DNA of 64,000 nucleotides from Gnetum montanum (taxonomy: Eukaryota > Streptophyta > Gnetopsida > Gnetales > Gnetaceae), in assembly GCA_015680685.1 (NCBI GenBank), contig MNCI01026324.1:62001-126000 (forward strand). Direction: 5' to 3'. This document shows, in pieces, positions 12,487 to 22,419 of this stretch (its first letter is position 1; the number at the start of each line of letters is the position of its first letter). The notes under the pieces are model-generated. The model saw only the letters and a list, made by a program, of their open reading frames with translations. It was not told where the DNA came from and made no database searches. The position numbers and the translations under genes were made by a program.

Positions 12487-12572
12487 CTCACATGATTTTT
12501 ATGCCCATGCAATTAAAAGTTAAAGTTATCTCAAATGATTTTTAAGCCCATGCAATGAAAAGTTAAAATTAT
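12487..12572 (+). repeat. 43-bp tandem duplication upstream of the UGT gene
   Basis: CTCACATGATTTTTATGCCC at 12487 recurs as CTCAAATGATTTTTAAGCCC at 12530. Each is followed by a 'catgcaat(t/g)aaaagttaaa' segment, giving two copies with a 43-bp period. They lie about 220-300 bp upstream of the preferred UGT start, within the likely promoter. Confidence 0.75.
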
Positions 12573-12788
12573 CTATCGTAATCAAAGGAAAGCTCACGAA
12601 TTTTCTAGAGTCATACACTGACCAGTAAACCCACATGTGGAATGGAAGGCAGATTCAGACGTGTACGAACGCCAATACGCGATGGTCTCAACATGCGTAC
12701 AGGAATCCAAAACCCGTCTTTAACCTGCACAGTGCACAGAACTTATTCACAGTGTCATACCCACTGTATCCCAGATTCCAGAGCAGTA

Positions 12789-14383
12789 ATGGAGATACAG
12801 AAAAAGAACAAACCACATGTGGTAGCGTTTGCAATTCCGTTACAGGGCCACATGAATCCGATGCTTCAGCTGGTGCGAAAGATTGCAGAGGCAGGCGTAG
12901 TCGTCACATTCGTCAACACAGAAGCAGCCCACGCAGAGTTGCTGACAGTCAACGGTGGAAAAGACCCAATTCTCGAGATCAGAGACGCGCTAGGAATCGA
13001 TCTTAGATCTGTTCAGATTTCAGACGGGCTTCCACCGGAAATTGACAGAAACCTGCACAAACTGGAGCTTCGTCAATCCATGCGAATTGCCATGGTGGTT
13101 CATGTTGAGAATCTTATGCAAGAGCTTTTGCACGCATCTCCGCCTGTTTCTTGCCTTCTCGCAGACACTTTTCATGAGTGGGGTGGCCCTGTTGCCAAAA
13201 AATTCGGTGTAAGGTTCGCCAGCTTTTTCACACAGTCAGTGCCGGTCTATTCTCTGTATCAGCATAATGAACTTCTCCTGCAAAATGGGCACCTTCCCTT
13301 CCCTCAGTCCGGTACCAATTTCTCATTTTTGTTTTGGACAGTAATTTTAAGACTTTTGTTCTGCTTTTTGCACTTCTCCTCAATTCCTCGATGTTTTGTT
13401 ACGGTGATTGCAGTGGACTGCAACGAAAAAGTCATAGATTACATTCCGGGGCTCCCAGCAATGGCGATCACAGATCTGACCTCGTTTCTGCAAGAAGCCG
13501 ATCTAACCGTGGTGGGTGTTTACATCAACCTAATCGTGCAGTCAATGCTGGCAAGCAGAACAGCAGACTGGGTGTTGTCCAATACAGTGGAGGAGCTGGA
13601 ACCCACCACTGTTTCGGCTCTGCAAGCAGTGGGCAAATCCGTAATCTCCGCAGGCCCCCTCCTTCCTTTCGAATTCACAGAAAGATTCAGCACAGGAGCA
13701 AACCCAAAAAGTAGCTACAGTTGCAGAGCAAGCTTTCTGCCAGAATCTGATATCTCGACGTGGCTTGATTCAAAACCCAGAGAATCTGTGGTCTATATTT
13801 CATTCGGCAGCTTTGCCAAGTGCAGCAAGGAAGTGCTTGAAGACTTTGCCATGGGGCTGTTGCAGAGCAAGCAGACTTTCATCTGGGTCTTAAGACCAAA
13901 CATTGGAATGCAGAAAGACAGTCTGCCTGAAGAGTTTATAGAGGGAAGTAAAAACCAGGGAGTTGTGGTGAATTGGTGCAATCAGCTTGATGTTCTGCGG
14001 CATCCTTCTGTGGAGCCTATTTGACGCATTGTGGCTGGAATTCTGTGTTGGAAGGACTCTGGATTGGTGTTCCAATGATGGGTTTTCCGCTGGTTGCAGA
14101 TCAGTATACTAATCATTGGCTTATCAGCGAGATTTGGCAGGTTGGGAAGAGTGTAGGTAGAGTGAGTTGCAGAAGCAGTGGGTATCTCAGAAGTGGGGTA
14201 AAAAGAAGTGAGGTTGCAGACAGTGTAAGCGAGTTTATGGTAAATAAGGAGCAGCGATTGAAGATCAGTGAGAGGGTTAAGTGGGCTAAAGATTTGGCCA
14301 GAAAAGCTGTGACGTCTGTGGATGGTTCCTCCAACAAGAATTTCAGGGCCTTTGTGGAAGATTTATTTGCACTTTGCGGGTGA
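12789..14383 (+). CDS. UDP-glycosyltransferase, UGT86A-like, frameshifted
   Basis: A family-1 plant UGT, a cytosolic enzyme moving a sugar from a UDP-sugar to a small acceptor; the acceptor is not predictable. The ATG at 12789 is preferred over the in-frame 12642 because it puts the 'PLQGHMNP' block, with the likely catalytic His, at residue 21. The likely partner Asp is in 'LLADTFHEWGG'. The segments 'HNELLLQNGHL', 'DYIPGLPA' and 'NTVEELEP' recall the UGT86 group. A 102-nt intron (13312-13413) splits it. The PSPG box starts as 'WCNQLDVLRHPSV' and continues one frame over as 'THCGWNSVLEG' to 'DQYTN'. One base is missing near 14012-14016, so translation as read ends at 14024. Allowing for this, the protein is about 497 aa, normal for the family. 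It is either a recent pseudogene or a sequencing error. Confidence 0.88.
13312..13413 (+). other. Predicted phase-1 intron of the UGT gene
   Basis: It starts GTACCAATT and ends TGATTGCAG, is 102 nt long, T-rich and phase 1. Because 102 is divisible by 3 and it contains no stop, an unspliced reading stays open and inserts a hydrophobic stretch (from TNFSFLFW onward) that is foreign to UGTs. Splicing joins 'HLPFPQS' to 'VDCNEKVIDYIPG', which restores normal family spacing. Confidence 0.8.
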
Positions 14384-14974
14384 CACATTGCCAGTGTATT
14401 CAATTTCATTTCAATTTCAGAAGAATAGTGAGGTGTTCAGGTGTTCTACCATTTTCGGTTTTGAGCCATGTTTTTCAATTGGATAGCATTAATTTACTTT
14501 TTGACATGCATTCATTACTGGCAGTGGGCACGGTGAGTGGGTTCCAGTTTTTCTTTCATGTTGTGAATTTCCTTGAGTTGCTGCGATGCAGACTTTCTGT
14601 TAGAGGGCCGAGTAAAAGAGATAATATTTATAGAATAAGATTTAACGTACAAAAATGAGATTAGTTATATTCATGTTTGTGAACAATCAAGATTATGCAC
14701 TTTTTTGCTTAAAATTATTCATGTACTGTACTTCAAATATTTTGCTTTGATTTTTTTAATCTATTATTTTTGGGTGTTCTAGAAAGATACGTGTGAGATT
14801 ATGATGTCAAGTAAATAACCAAAAACTATAATATCTAGTAAACCATATTTTAAAGAATGTAATTTTTTGCTATGGATGAGACACCTTATCTCAATATAGT
14901 TGATGAAATTTTTTGGGGTATTGGAACCTGAAACTTGTTTCTAAAACTAGTACTTACCTCTAAGAAATGTAGGC
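14384..14974. other. UGT 3' flank, no gene
   Basis: AT-rich sequence holding the presumed UGT 3' UTR and intergenic DNA. No further coding evidence. Confidence 0.5.
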
Positions 14975-15058
14975 AAATTAGAACTTTATAACTCAACATT
15001 AACCATCATAATTGAGCCTATAACTTGGAGCTTCCAAATCACGAGTCTTATCACTAGA
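14975..15058 (-). repeat. tRNA-derived SINE fragment, minus strand
   Basis: Read on the minus strand this gives 'AGTGATAAGACTCGTGATTT', then 'GGAAGCTCCAAGTTATAGGC' and 'AATGTTGAGTTATAAAGTTC'. It is the same sequence as the plus-strand copy that starts only a few bases to the right, so the two copies lie head to head. Confidence 0.65.
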
Positions 15059-15063
15059 ACAAT

Positions 15064-15210
15064 GAGGTGTTAGCCTAGTGGTAAGACTCTTACTTTGAAA
15101 GCTCCAAGTCATGGGTTTGATTCTAGTGGGCAACATTGAGTTATAAAGTTTTGATTGAACTATATATCTTGGGGTGTACCTATATTACAATTATTTTGGG
15201 TTTTAACACC
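15064..15210 (+). repeat. tRNA-derived SINE copy
   Basis: A-box-like TTAGCCTAGTGGTAAGA and B-box-like GGGTTTGATTCTAG lie about 35 bp apart, as in a tRNA-type pol III promoter. They are followed by a tail 'ATATCTTGGGGTGTACC' and 'TTTTGGGTTTTAACACCCA'. The tail recurs at 39380-39560 and 40065-40205. A further minus-strand head, CTTATCACTAGGCTAAC, abuts at 15216-15232. Confidence 0.7.
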
Positions 15211-15333
15211 CAAGAGTCTTATCACTAGGCTAACAAAACCATATTCTATATTTTCTATTTTTAATATTAAGTCCAGTGGTATAGATTGAATACAACTATA
15301 GATTAATTTTATTTTTCTATCAATTGTAATAAG

Positions 15334-16201
15334 TGATGAGCAGTAGGTACTCCCTGTGCCTAACCATATGAATCACAAGCGTTCACGCATGGTCCAATCA
15401 AATTCCATGGATGGACTAGTGTGGCATCTAGATTGTTAACTATTGATCGCAGGACATTGTCTTCCCACTTGAACTAGTAGTAGCTTTGTCATGTATGGTT
15501 TAGTCCAAAGTGAGGCATATGATTGTTGATGTTGTTTTAGGCTTATGCTACTCCTAACAATAATAAAGAAATCAATTATTTAATCTAATTAACAATTGAA
15601 AATAAAGTCTAAACTAGCCTACGGGTGATGAGTGTTCATTCACAGCTTGTCATACACATTCTGAACCCACGTATCCACTACTGGGATTACCAAGCGCTAC
15701 ACTACTGAGTGAACCAAGTGATAATGCTGCTGGGATTACAAAGCAAATACGTGTTTACGCTCAAAACTGGCCACACTCATTCTGCTAATTGATTAACTTG
15801 TGTGAAACGTAAATATTAACTAAGTACATGAAAAGTAAATTGCATGGAAAGTAAATCTAATCTAAGTAAAAGTGTTGTAATGAATAAGAATCAATCTCAA
15901 TCTTATTGTTGTTTATGAAATGTGTCTAGGTACATTGCCACTCGAATAAGACATTGTACAAATAACTCAAATCTACATTGCAGGCACTCACTAACTGTTC
16001 TCTAAGACTATGGAATAAAACTACAAGAGTTCAACTACTCTATTGACAAAAGAATTCTAAATACACGGCGGGAGCACATGTATTTATAGGTGAAAACACA
16101 TCCCACAATATTAGATATTCGATATCAAAATGTGTGCCATGATATCAAGGATCTAATATCGAAGCTTCGATATCGTGGCCTATGAAAAATATGATTCATC
16201 A
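15334..16201 (-). repeat. Element C 3' LTR (left copy)
   Basis: It starts TGATGAGCAGTAGG and ends ATGATTCATCA. It is homologous along its length to 27839-28707. On the minus strand the U3 holds GATATC palindromes at 16114-16176, then a TATA box CCTATAAATA (16081-16090). The conserved motif before the LTR, on the minus strand CTTAAGGACAAGTTTTCA, is at 16217-16234. Confidence 0.88.
16081..16178 (-). promoter_or_regulatory. Element C U3: GATATC palindromes and TATA box
   Basis: Five copies of GATATC/AATATC or close variants occur in about 65 bp, including the palindromic word TCGATATC and the inverted pair ATCGAAGCTTCGAT. They lie directly upstream (minus strand) of TATAAATA at 16082-16089. The same architecture occurs in elements A and B with GCGATATCGC. 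Confidence 0.6.
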
Positions 16202-18661
16202 TACCCTCACAACTAAATGAAAACTTGTCCTTAAGTGAACAAAAGGAGGAATAAGTTCTTTACAAAGCATTGGGAAGGTATGAGATTATTCATTAACTCT
16301 AACTACTAACTGACTTGTAGTGCTGCATTATAAAATTTTATTCAAATGGATATAGAAAAAATGACAAAGTGACAAAAAAACTAAACAAACATTGAAGATT
16401 ACAAAATTTACTGAGGTCTTCAAAAAACCACTAAAGATTATTCTTCTTGTTGTTGCTAACAGTGGCAAACTTCCAACCTTGATTGTTATGTTGATGCTTC
16501 TTTGGTTATGTAGAATTTTCTTGAAGGATGGACTAAAATTTCTTCTTACCATCCCATGGATCAAGCAATCATGTGATGTTTGAGTTGTTATCTTGTATGT
16601 GCTACTATTTTTCCATGAGCATATCCTCCATTGTTCCTCTATTGGCTTCATTTTTATGCCTAGCAAAAGACTATCTTCCTTAAGTGTCCCTTTTAGCATA
16701 ACCTATAGTCACCAAAGGATCAACATTAGTTTTGGTAAATTTTCCTTAATAATTAACCATTTTTGGATTCCTTTGTTTGCATTTAAGCACAAGGTGATGA
16801 CAACATACTATGCCCAAGGCTATGAGGTAACTAAAATCATCAAGTTGTTCATCTTATTTTGGTCAATTACTATTAATTACCACAATGTTCGAAAATAGGG
16901 TGTTGGAAAAATTTAAAAAATTTCAAAGCAAGCATCCCTAGCCCCTATAACTAATAAGTGTGACTTTGGAAGCACATAGGTTTTTGAACAATTAAAATCA
17001 AAGGTCCAATGTAGAAGATGGCAAAGAAATTTTTTGGAAGTTGAATGATATTGAGATAAAGTAGGAAAAATTAATTAAAATTGATGAAAAGTAGTCCCAA
17101 AAGCATGCATAAATTTAGAAAAATGGTCATTGATGTTCTAGAAGATGTAAAGGTTAGTTCAAAGCCATGATCAACAAAAGTTATGCAAGTGGATCCTCCC
17201 AAAAGTAGGCTCCTACCATAATGCCCTTACATAACCACTTCTAGAGATTTCTGTGGGCACCTTAGAAGTTAAATGTAGATCATGTCTTTGTTTCAAACAA
17301 CACACAACTTCCTTGGTTGGGATGTTGCACTATACTACATAAGACCAAAAGGTTCATAATTGTATGCAACAATTAGGTGAATGAATGAGATGAGAAGGGA
17401 TTGCAAAGATCGAGATGTAAGGTGATTTACCATGCTTGCAATAGGTTCTTGTGTCAAAAGTGATTAAAATGATTATCATACCTATTCGTCCAAGTTTAGA
17501 ACAAGTCCATACCATTAACAATGACCTTGCATTGATGTGTTTCTTCTTACTAACCACCATGACCAACATATAGCATTGACTTTTGCATCTTGACTTGGAA
17601 TTATTATTAACAAAAACATAAAATTCATTCATAAACATAAAGAAAACTACTTAAGAAAAGAGAAAATTATAAAGAAAAGAAAAGAAAAATATTAAAAAAT
17701 GGAAAACTCATTAAGAATCAAAAAATGTTTAAAGAAATGGGAATATGATAAAGAATTGTAAAACAAAAAAGTAAAAAGCACTTATTAGTTTCTTGAACTA
17801 GAATGGAGCATCTCCCCAACAACTAATCTTATGGCCACACATTTGGGAGATGGACCACATAATCCCTTGGTTATAAATCACTGGTTTCCCATCTATCATC
17901 TTTACTAATTTAATTAATCGCATGGTAGCACATCTAACATCTAACATTGGTGATAGTCTCATTTGGATCATTTAGAGACATATCTTCAACTAGACTAGAA
18001 GGTATTTCTATTTTAGGGGATCCAAATGTGTTTGCTTCTTCTTCTTGATTTTTTATTTTAATTCTAGGGCCTCCATGTTTAACATCCTCTTCTGGTGTAT
18101 AATTAAAGTGTAAGATATTTGTGTCTAAGTCCTTTGTTTGGTCCATTTTCTTAAGTCTAGAACTAATAAGTGGATTAGTTATTTCCATGCATCTTTGAAA
18201 TAGTTTTATATTCTTAATTTTAAGCCATCAGGTATTTCTAGTTTAGTGGCTACTGCGTAGACTTCTTTTTGCGCACACACTTGTTTTTTAACTTTATGTT
18301 GGGTTGGTATCGGGGTTGTGTTAATATTTCGAACTTCTGGCCCACAAATGCACCCTTTATTACTAGTGATGCATAGATTTTTTTTGTCTCTTCACAGTGA
18401 TAGGTTCATCTTTTATTTCTAGTGTTAGAGTGGTGATGGTTGTTGGATTTTGTGTATGATTAGGAGACATTGTTCTGGCGAGGAAGGGTGTTGCACCAGA
18501 TTGGCCTTGTGCTAGTTTTAATGTGCTAGTAGGTCTACGAGTTTTGCATCCATGTGATAAAATCATCCTAAAGAAAAGACGTTTTTAAGGTTGTGGTTGA
18601 GATCTACTAGCATTATCATTTCTGTGTATGTTCATAGCACAAGTGGAATTCTTTTGTTGAT
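16202..18661 (-). mobile_element. Element C internal region, 3' part
   Basis: This is the part of C downstream of element A in reading direction. Short minus-strand open stretches lie at 17934-18188 and 18363-18566. They could be remnants of the region between gag and protease, but no domain was recognised. The remainder (16202-17930) resembles the non-coding tails of A and B only near the 3' LTR. No RT, RNase H or integrase was seen. Confidence 0.55.
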
Positions 18662-18666
18662 GTTGT

Positions 18667-19424
18667 TGATGAGTGGCGAGGTACCCCTACACTCAACCAT
18701 ATGAATACGAGGGTAGCACGCACGATCCGGTTGAACTCTGCAGACTAAGTGCCTACACGCCTCATGGAACACTTAGGGTTAATCATTCATTGTCTTCCTA
18801 GACTTACTTGTAGTTGTCAAGGTGTATGGTTAAGTAAGTCCGAGGTATATGATTTTTATGTCTTTTTATGTTTTATCTCCTATGCTAACAAGGTGAAGGG
18901 TTGAGAGACTAATTACTAACTTTAACTAATGAACTAAGTCTAATTTAACCTAGCGTCAACATCCATTCCCACTTACCATACACACCTTGAACCAATGCAA
19001 CCTTGGCTACCAAATGCTAATCATTGTTGGGATCACCAAGCGTAATGCACGTGCTCGAAGTGGTCGTACTGAGGCACTCAACTAGGAGAGAAGGGTTGAG
19101 AGAGAAAGTAACTAATAAAGCATGTAAATAACAAGTAATAAATAACAATAATAAAATCCTAATTAGCCTATTCCATGTACTGCAAGGTTTATCCACGAAG
19201 CTCGTCTTTATTGTTGTACACAAACTTGTGTTCAGGTATAATGTTTGCTCGAATAAAGATTCGTTCACTTTGGGACTCCTACTGCGGGCACATGGAAAAT
19301 ATTCTATCTCTGGAGTGATCAATCTACCAGAGTTTCACTACTGTCTAGCCTAGGATTCAGAAACAAGGAAGAGCCACCTCTTATTTATGGATATGACAGC
19401 GCACCGCGATATCGCGTACGATCA
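18667..19424 (-). repeat. Element A 3' LTR (left copy, shortened)
   Basis: 758 bp, against 850 bp for the right copy. The loss is the palindrome array: only one GCGATATCGCG remains near 19407. The inner end is ...GATCA, followed by the conserved pre-LTR motif (minus strand CTCGAGGACAAGTTTTCATT, 19439-19458). In the first 165 bp I count about 17 differences from the right LTR, so this insertion is not recent. Confidence 0.9.
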
Positions 19425-20443
19425 TACCCACATGAGTAAATGAAAACTTGTCCTCGAGTTCCTTACAATGATATCGGGAAGGTATGGGATTATTGACTTA
19501 AAAGAAACTAATGGGATGACATGTGAATGGATCATCATTACAAGACACAACAAAACTGGTATTCATGACAACAAGAGTGAACACCTTATTACATTAACAT
19601 CAGGCCTCATTTGGCAGCTGAGAAAGAGAGAGAGAGAAAGAAGTGTTGCTACTACCAATGCCAAGATTGTGCCTTTCGTTGTCCATCCCTAAGGATGTCA
19701 TCGATCTCATTCTTTGCAAAGCTGCTTTAGCACGGCTCCATTCCAAGTGCTCCCTCTAGATCCAATCCGTTGTTGCATGATCGCCATATGCACACACAAC
19801 ACAGTCTTGTATTAGCAAGGGTAGATGAATTATCATGTAATGGATACCTTACCTTAGTAAAAATCCATTGGCAGAGTTGTGATATGGCTGATTGTGGATT
19901 TGGAGATATATTAATGGTGACTACCAAAGGCGTAGGGGCTAGGAGAAAATTGAAAAAATTGGGCCCCATACCTCCATGACTAATCGCGAACCTCCGGTAG
20001 CGAGAGAATGGAAAAAGAAAAGGAATAAGAAGGATGGATAAAAAGAGACAACAGTAACGTCAATAAAGTGGATGTCAAGATGGAAATGAATAAAACAAAA
20101 TGGATTGCAAAAATGTTAAGGGAAATAATTTAACGGATGCACCAAATAGGAATGCCAGTGGGTCCTCCCCAAAGCAGGCTCATGCCCTTAATGCCCTGAC
20201 AAACCCACATTCACAGAGTCTGTAGGCTTTGGGAATGTCCTTTGGAACAAGAGTTAAAGTCTTAATCATGAGAATTTACCAAAAAGAAAATAATGTATCT
20301 ACCAAAATATACACTAATGATACAATAGGCAATGAGGTGAATAGTGGAGAGAAGGGTGAAGAGAAGAGAATGGAATGGAATCCCAAGAACAAGGTGGTGT
20401 ACAGCCCCTTGTGGATTTCATGATTAATGTGACTTGGCAAATC

Positions 20444-20626
20444 TCATTCCAACTCCGGCCTCAAACCAACCACATCCAGTGACTTCGCATCAATGCATTT
20501 GGCCAATCCATCCTCTTGAATAACAAGAATGCTTCCCCCAGGAGTCACCACCATTCTGACGAAACAAATAAGGAGAGAAGGGGAAGCGAGAAGAACCTTA
20601 GTTAGAGGAAACATTTTTGGTTCCAT
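20444..20626 (-). CDS. Small conserved ORF in tail of element A, unknown
   Basis: 60 codons on the minus strand, with 'FPLTKVLLASPSL', 'GSILVIQEDGLAKCIDAKSL' and 'VVGLRPELE'. Element B has an open counterpart at 35517-35753, and element F has a decayed one near 5440-5600. It is not a recognised retrotransposon domain; it may be a fragment of a captured host gene or simply element sequence that happens to be open. Confidence 0.3.
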   Translation of the reverse strand: MEPKMFPLTKVLLASPSLLICFVRMVVTPGGSILVIQEDGLAKCIDAKSLDVVGLRPELE

Positions 20627-21224
20627 AACCAGTGCTTGTATCCCAAGGGATTATTTCGTCTAAGGGGTGTGCTTTGAATTCTCACTTTCTTTCTTTTCTT
20701 CTCTTTTTTTGTTTTTTTTTCATATTTTATATTTTTATGCATGAGAACCACACCATGCAAAGACTTCTTATTTTTATTGACTCAGCTTCCGATAATTGGG
20801 TAACATCGGAATAGTAAGAAAACTCAAGAAGAAAACATCAAAGCACCCAAGAGAACGGCCAACACAAATGCATCAAGTTCCTTTGAAGTCACACCCTTTT
20901 CAAACCTTGAGTCCTTACTTAGTTTGAAAAGTACCCAGTCACCAATTCGTTAAAGTTCTTATTAGAAAAGGATTGTACATTTCCAAGCCAAGAGAGACTA
21001 TAGACTTGTGAATGAATAGATGAAGTGGACTCATTGTTTGCCATATCAAAAGAAACATACCTTAGTATCAACATCGTAACTTAAAGGTAAAAATCAAACA
21101 TTAGCAATCAAATGGAAAAACAGTTCATACCATTATGAAGAACACTTATTGGGTGACAAACTTACAGGATGGATCACACACACACAAACACACACAAAAA
21201 ATGGAAAACCATAACGATGTTGTA

Positions 21225-21412
21225 AAACAAAAACAAGAAAAGTTAAAGAAATTTGCAAAACAAAAACATGTAAAACAAAAACTGTAAAACAAAAATGTGT
21301 AAGACAAAAATGTGTAAGACAAAAACATGTAAAACAAAAACGTGTAAAACAAAACATGTAAAAAAGTGTGATAAACAAAAACGTGTAAAACAAAAATATG
21401 TAAAACAAAAAC
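21225..21412. repeat. 15-bp minisatellite in tail of element A
   Basis: About a dozen degenerate copies of GTAAAACAAAAACAT. Because 15 is a multiple of 3, it creates an artefactual F/Y-rich open frame on the minus strand. The same repeat is in element B at 34895-35005. Confidence 0.8.
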
Positions 21413-21534
21413 TAAAAAGAATTAAGGGCCTCTAATAATTAGCATAGGTGGCCATCTCCCCTATGACTGAATTGCAAGGGAGAGATTCGAAATAATGAAT
21501 GTCTATTTGAATTTTGTAAAAGTGCCCAACTTCT

Positions 21535-22266
21535 CTAGAATGATGTTTTTAGGTTAAGGGGTGGAAGTTGGCAACACTCATATTCCAATGTGTCTATGCC
21601 TTCACTGTTAGCATGAGTTGTTTCCTCAGTTTGTTCCATGCATATTGGGTTGCTCTTTCTAGTAGCTGTCAACCATGGGGTCTCTACTACTGGTGTGGTT
21701 GCTACATACATGCACCTTTGAATTTGTATTTCTTGGGCACACCGATTACATGGAAGAGATGCTGAGCATTCTTCCATGTCATCACCCTCTGAGTCACTGT
21801 ATGTGATGCACGAAACTTTCTTCTTCTTGATCTTTCCATAAATTTTTATCTTAGATATCTCTAAGGAAAGATCGCGAATCCCTAGGTATGCATCTATTGT
21901 ACATAGCCATGGCCTTCCCATTATAATTGGGAAGCCCTCGTTGTTACTATTAACTTCTATCACTAGGAAATTGACTGGGTATGACCACCCACACACAGTG
22001 GTAATGATGTCCTCCACCAATCCCAAGGGAATGGTGATGGACTAGTTAGCCAACTCTAGTTGAATGTTGCTCTTCTTAAGTTGGGGCAGGTTCCAGGCTT
22101 GATACATTTTTCGTGAAATTAAGTTGACTCCAGAACCTGAGTCAAGAAGAGCCTTATGTGGTTCGTTCCTGGTGATTTGTAGATAAATTAGAGGACTCCC
22201 AGGGTTAGATAGTTTCCTGGGAAGGTGACCTACCTTGATCCAGTTGGTTACGGTATGCATTAACAT
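21535..22266 (-). pseudogene. Element A retropepsin-like protease plus Cys-containing extension
   Basis: Minus-strand reading starts 'TNWIKVGHLPRKLSNPGSP', then 'ALLDSGSGVNLIS' with the aspartic protease D-S-G active site, 'MYQAWNLPQLKK', a TAG replacing glutamine at about 22040, then 'ITIPLGLVEDIITTVCGW' and 'FPIIMGRPWLCTIDAYLGI'. About 100 residues follow, with 'DSEGDDMEE' and 'LPCNRCAQEIQIQRC', before the stop near 21535. In a full element RT would follow; here the tail follows directly. One nonsense change separates it from an intact reading frame. Confidence 0.8.
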
Positions 22267-22419
22267 AACCGTACGTGTACAGCTCTGTTGTTGGACTGAA
22301 GGGTGCCCCGAAGTTTTGTTTGTTGGAGGAGTGGTTGTGGACTCAACTGCTTGTTGTGAGAGCTTTTCTGGGCTTTTGGTTCTGAAGAAAGGTCTTCTCT
22401 TTTTATAGTTGTCAGAACC

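Larger units (their letters stand above)
19425..21534 (-). mobile_element. Element A 3' non-coding tail
   Basis: No gag or pol is encoded. It holds a CA microsatellite (21177-21201), a 15-bp minisatellite (21225-21412), a small open stretch at 20444-20626 (ending 'LDVVGLRPELE') and an intron-like segment at about 19786-19852. All of these have counterparts in element B. The open stretch on 19727-19969 includes 'SPNPQSAISQL', also seen in B. Confidence 0.65.

Noticed and set aside
12642-12788. Upstream in-frame ATG of the UGT gene
   Set aside because: It would add 49 residues before the family's normal start; the ATG at 12789 gives the usual N-terminus.
13334-13714. 126-codon frame overlapping the UGT gene
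   Set aside because: It spans the predicted intron and lies in another frame of the UGT exon; a shadow frame.
15064-15135. Functional tRNA gene
   Set aside because: A- and B-box-like words are present, but there is no cloverleaf with paired acceptor stem, and the unit has a SINE tail found in other copies.
21133-21408. Minus-strand open frame rich in Phe, Tyr and Cys, membrane-protein-like
   Set aside because: It is the translation of a 15-bp minisatellite; the residues repeat every five codons.
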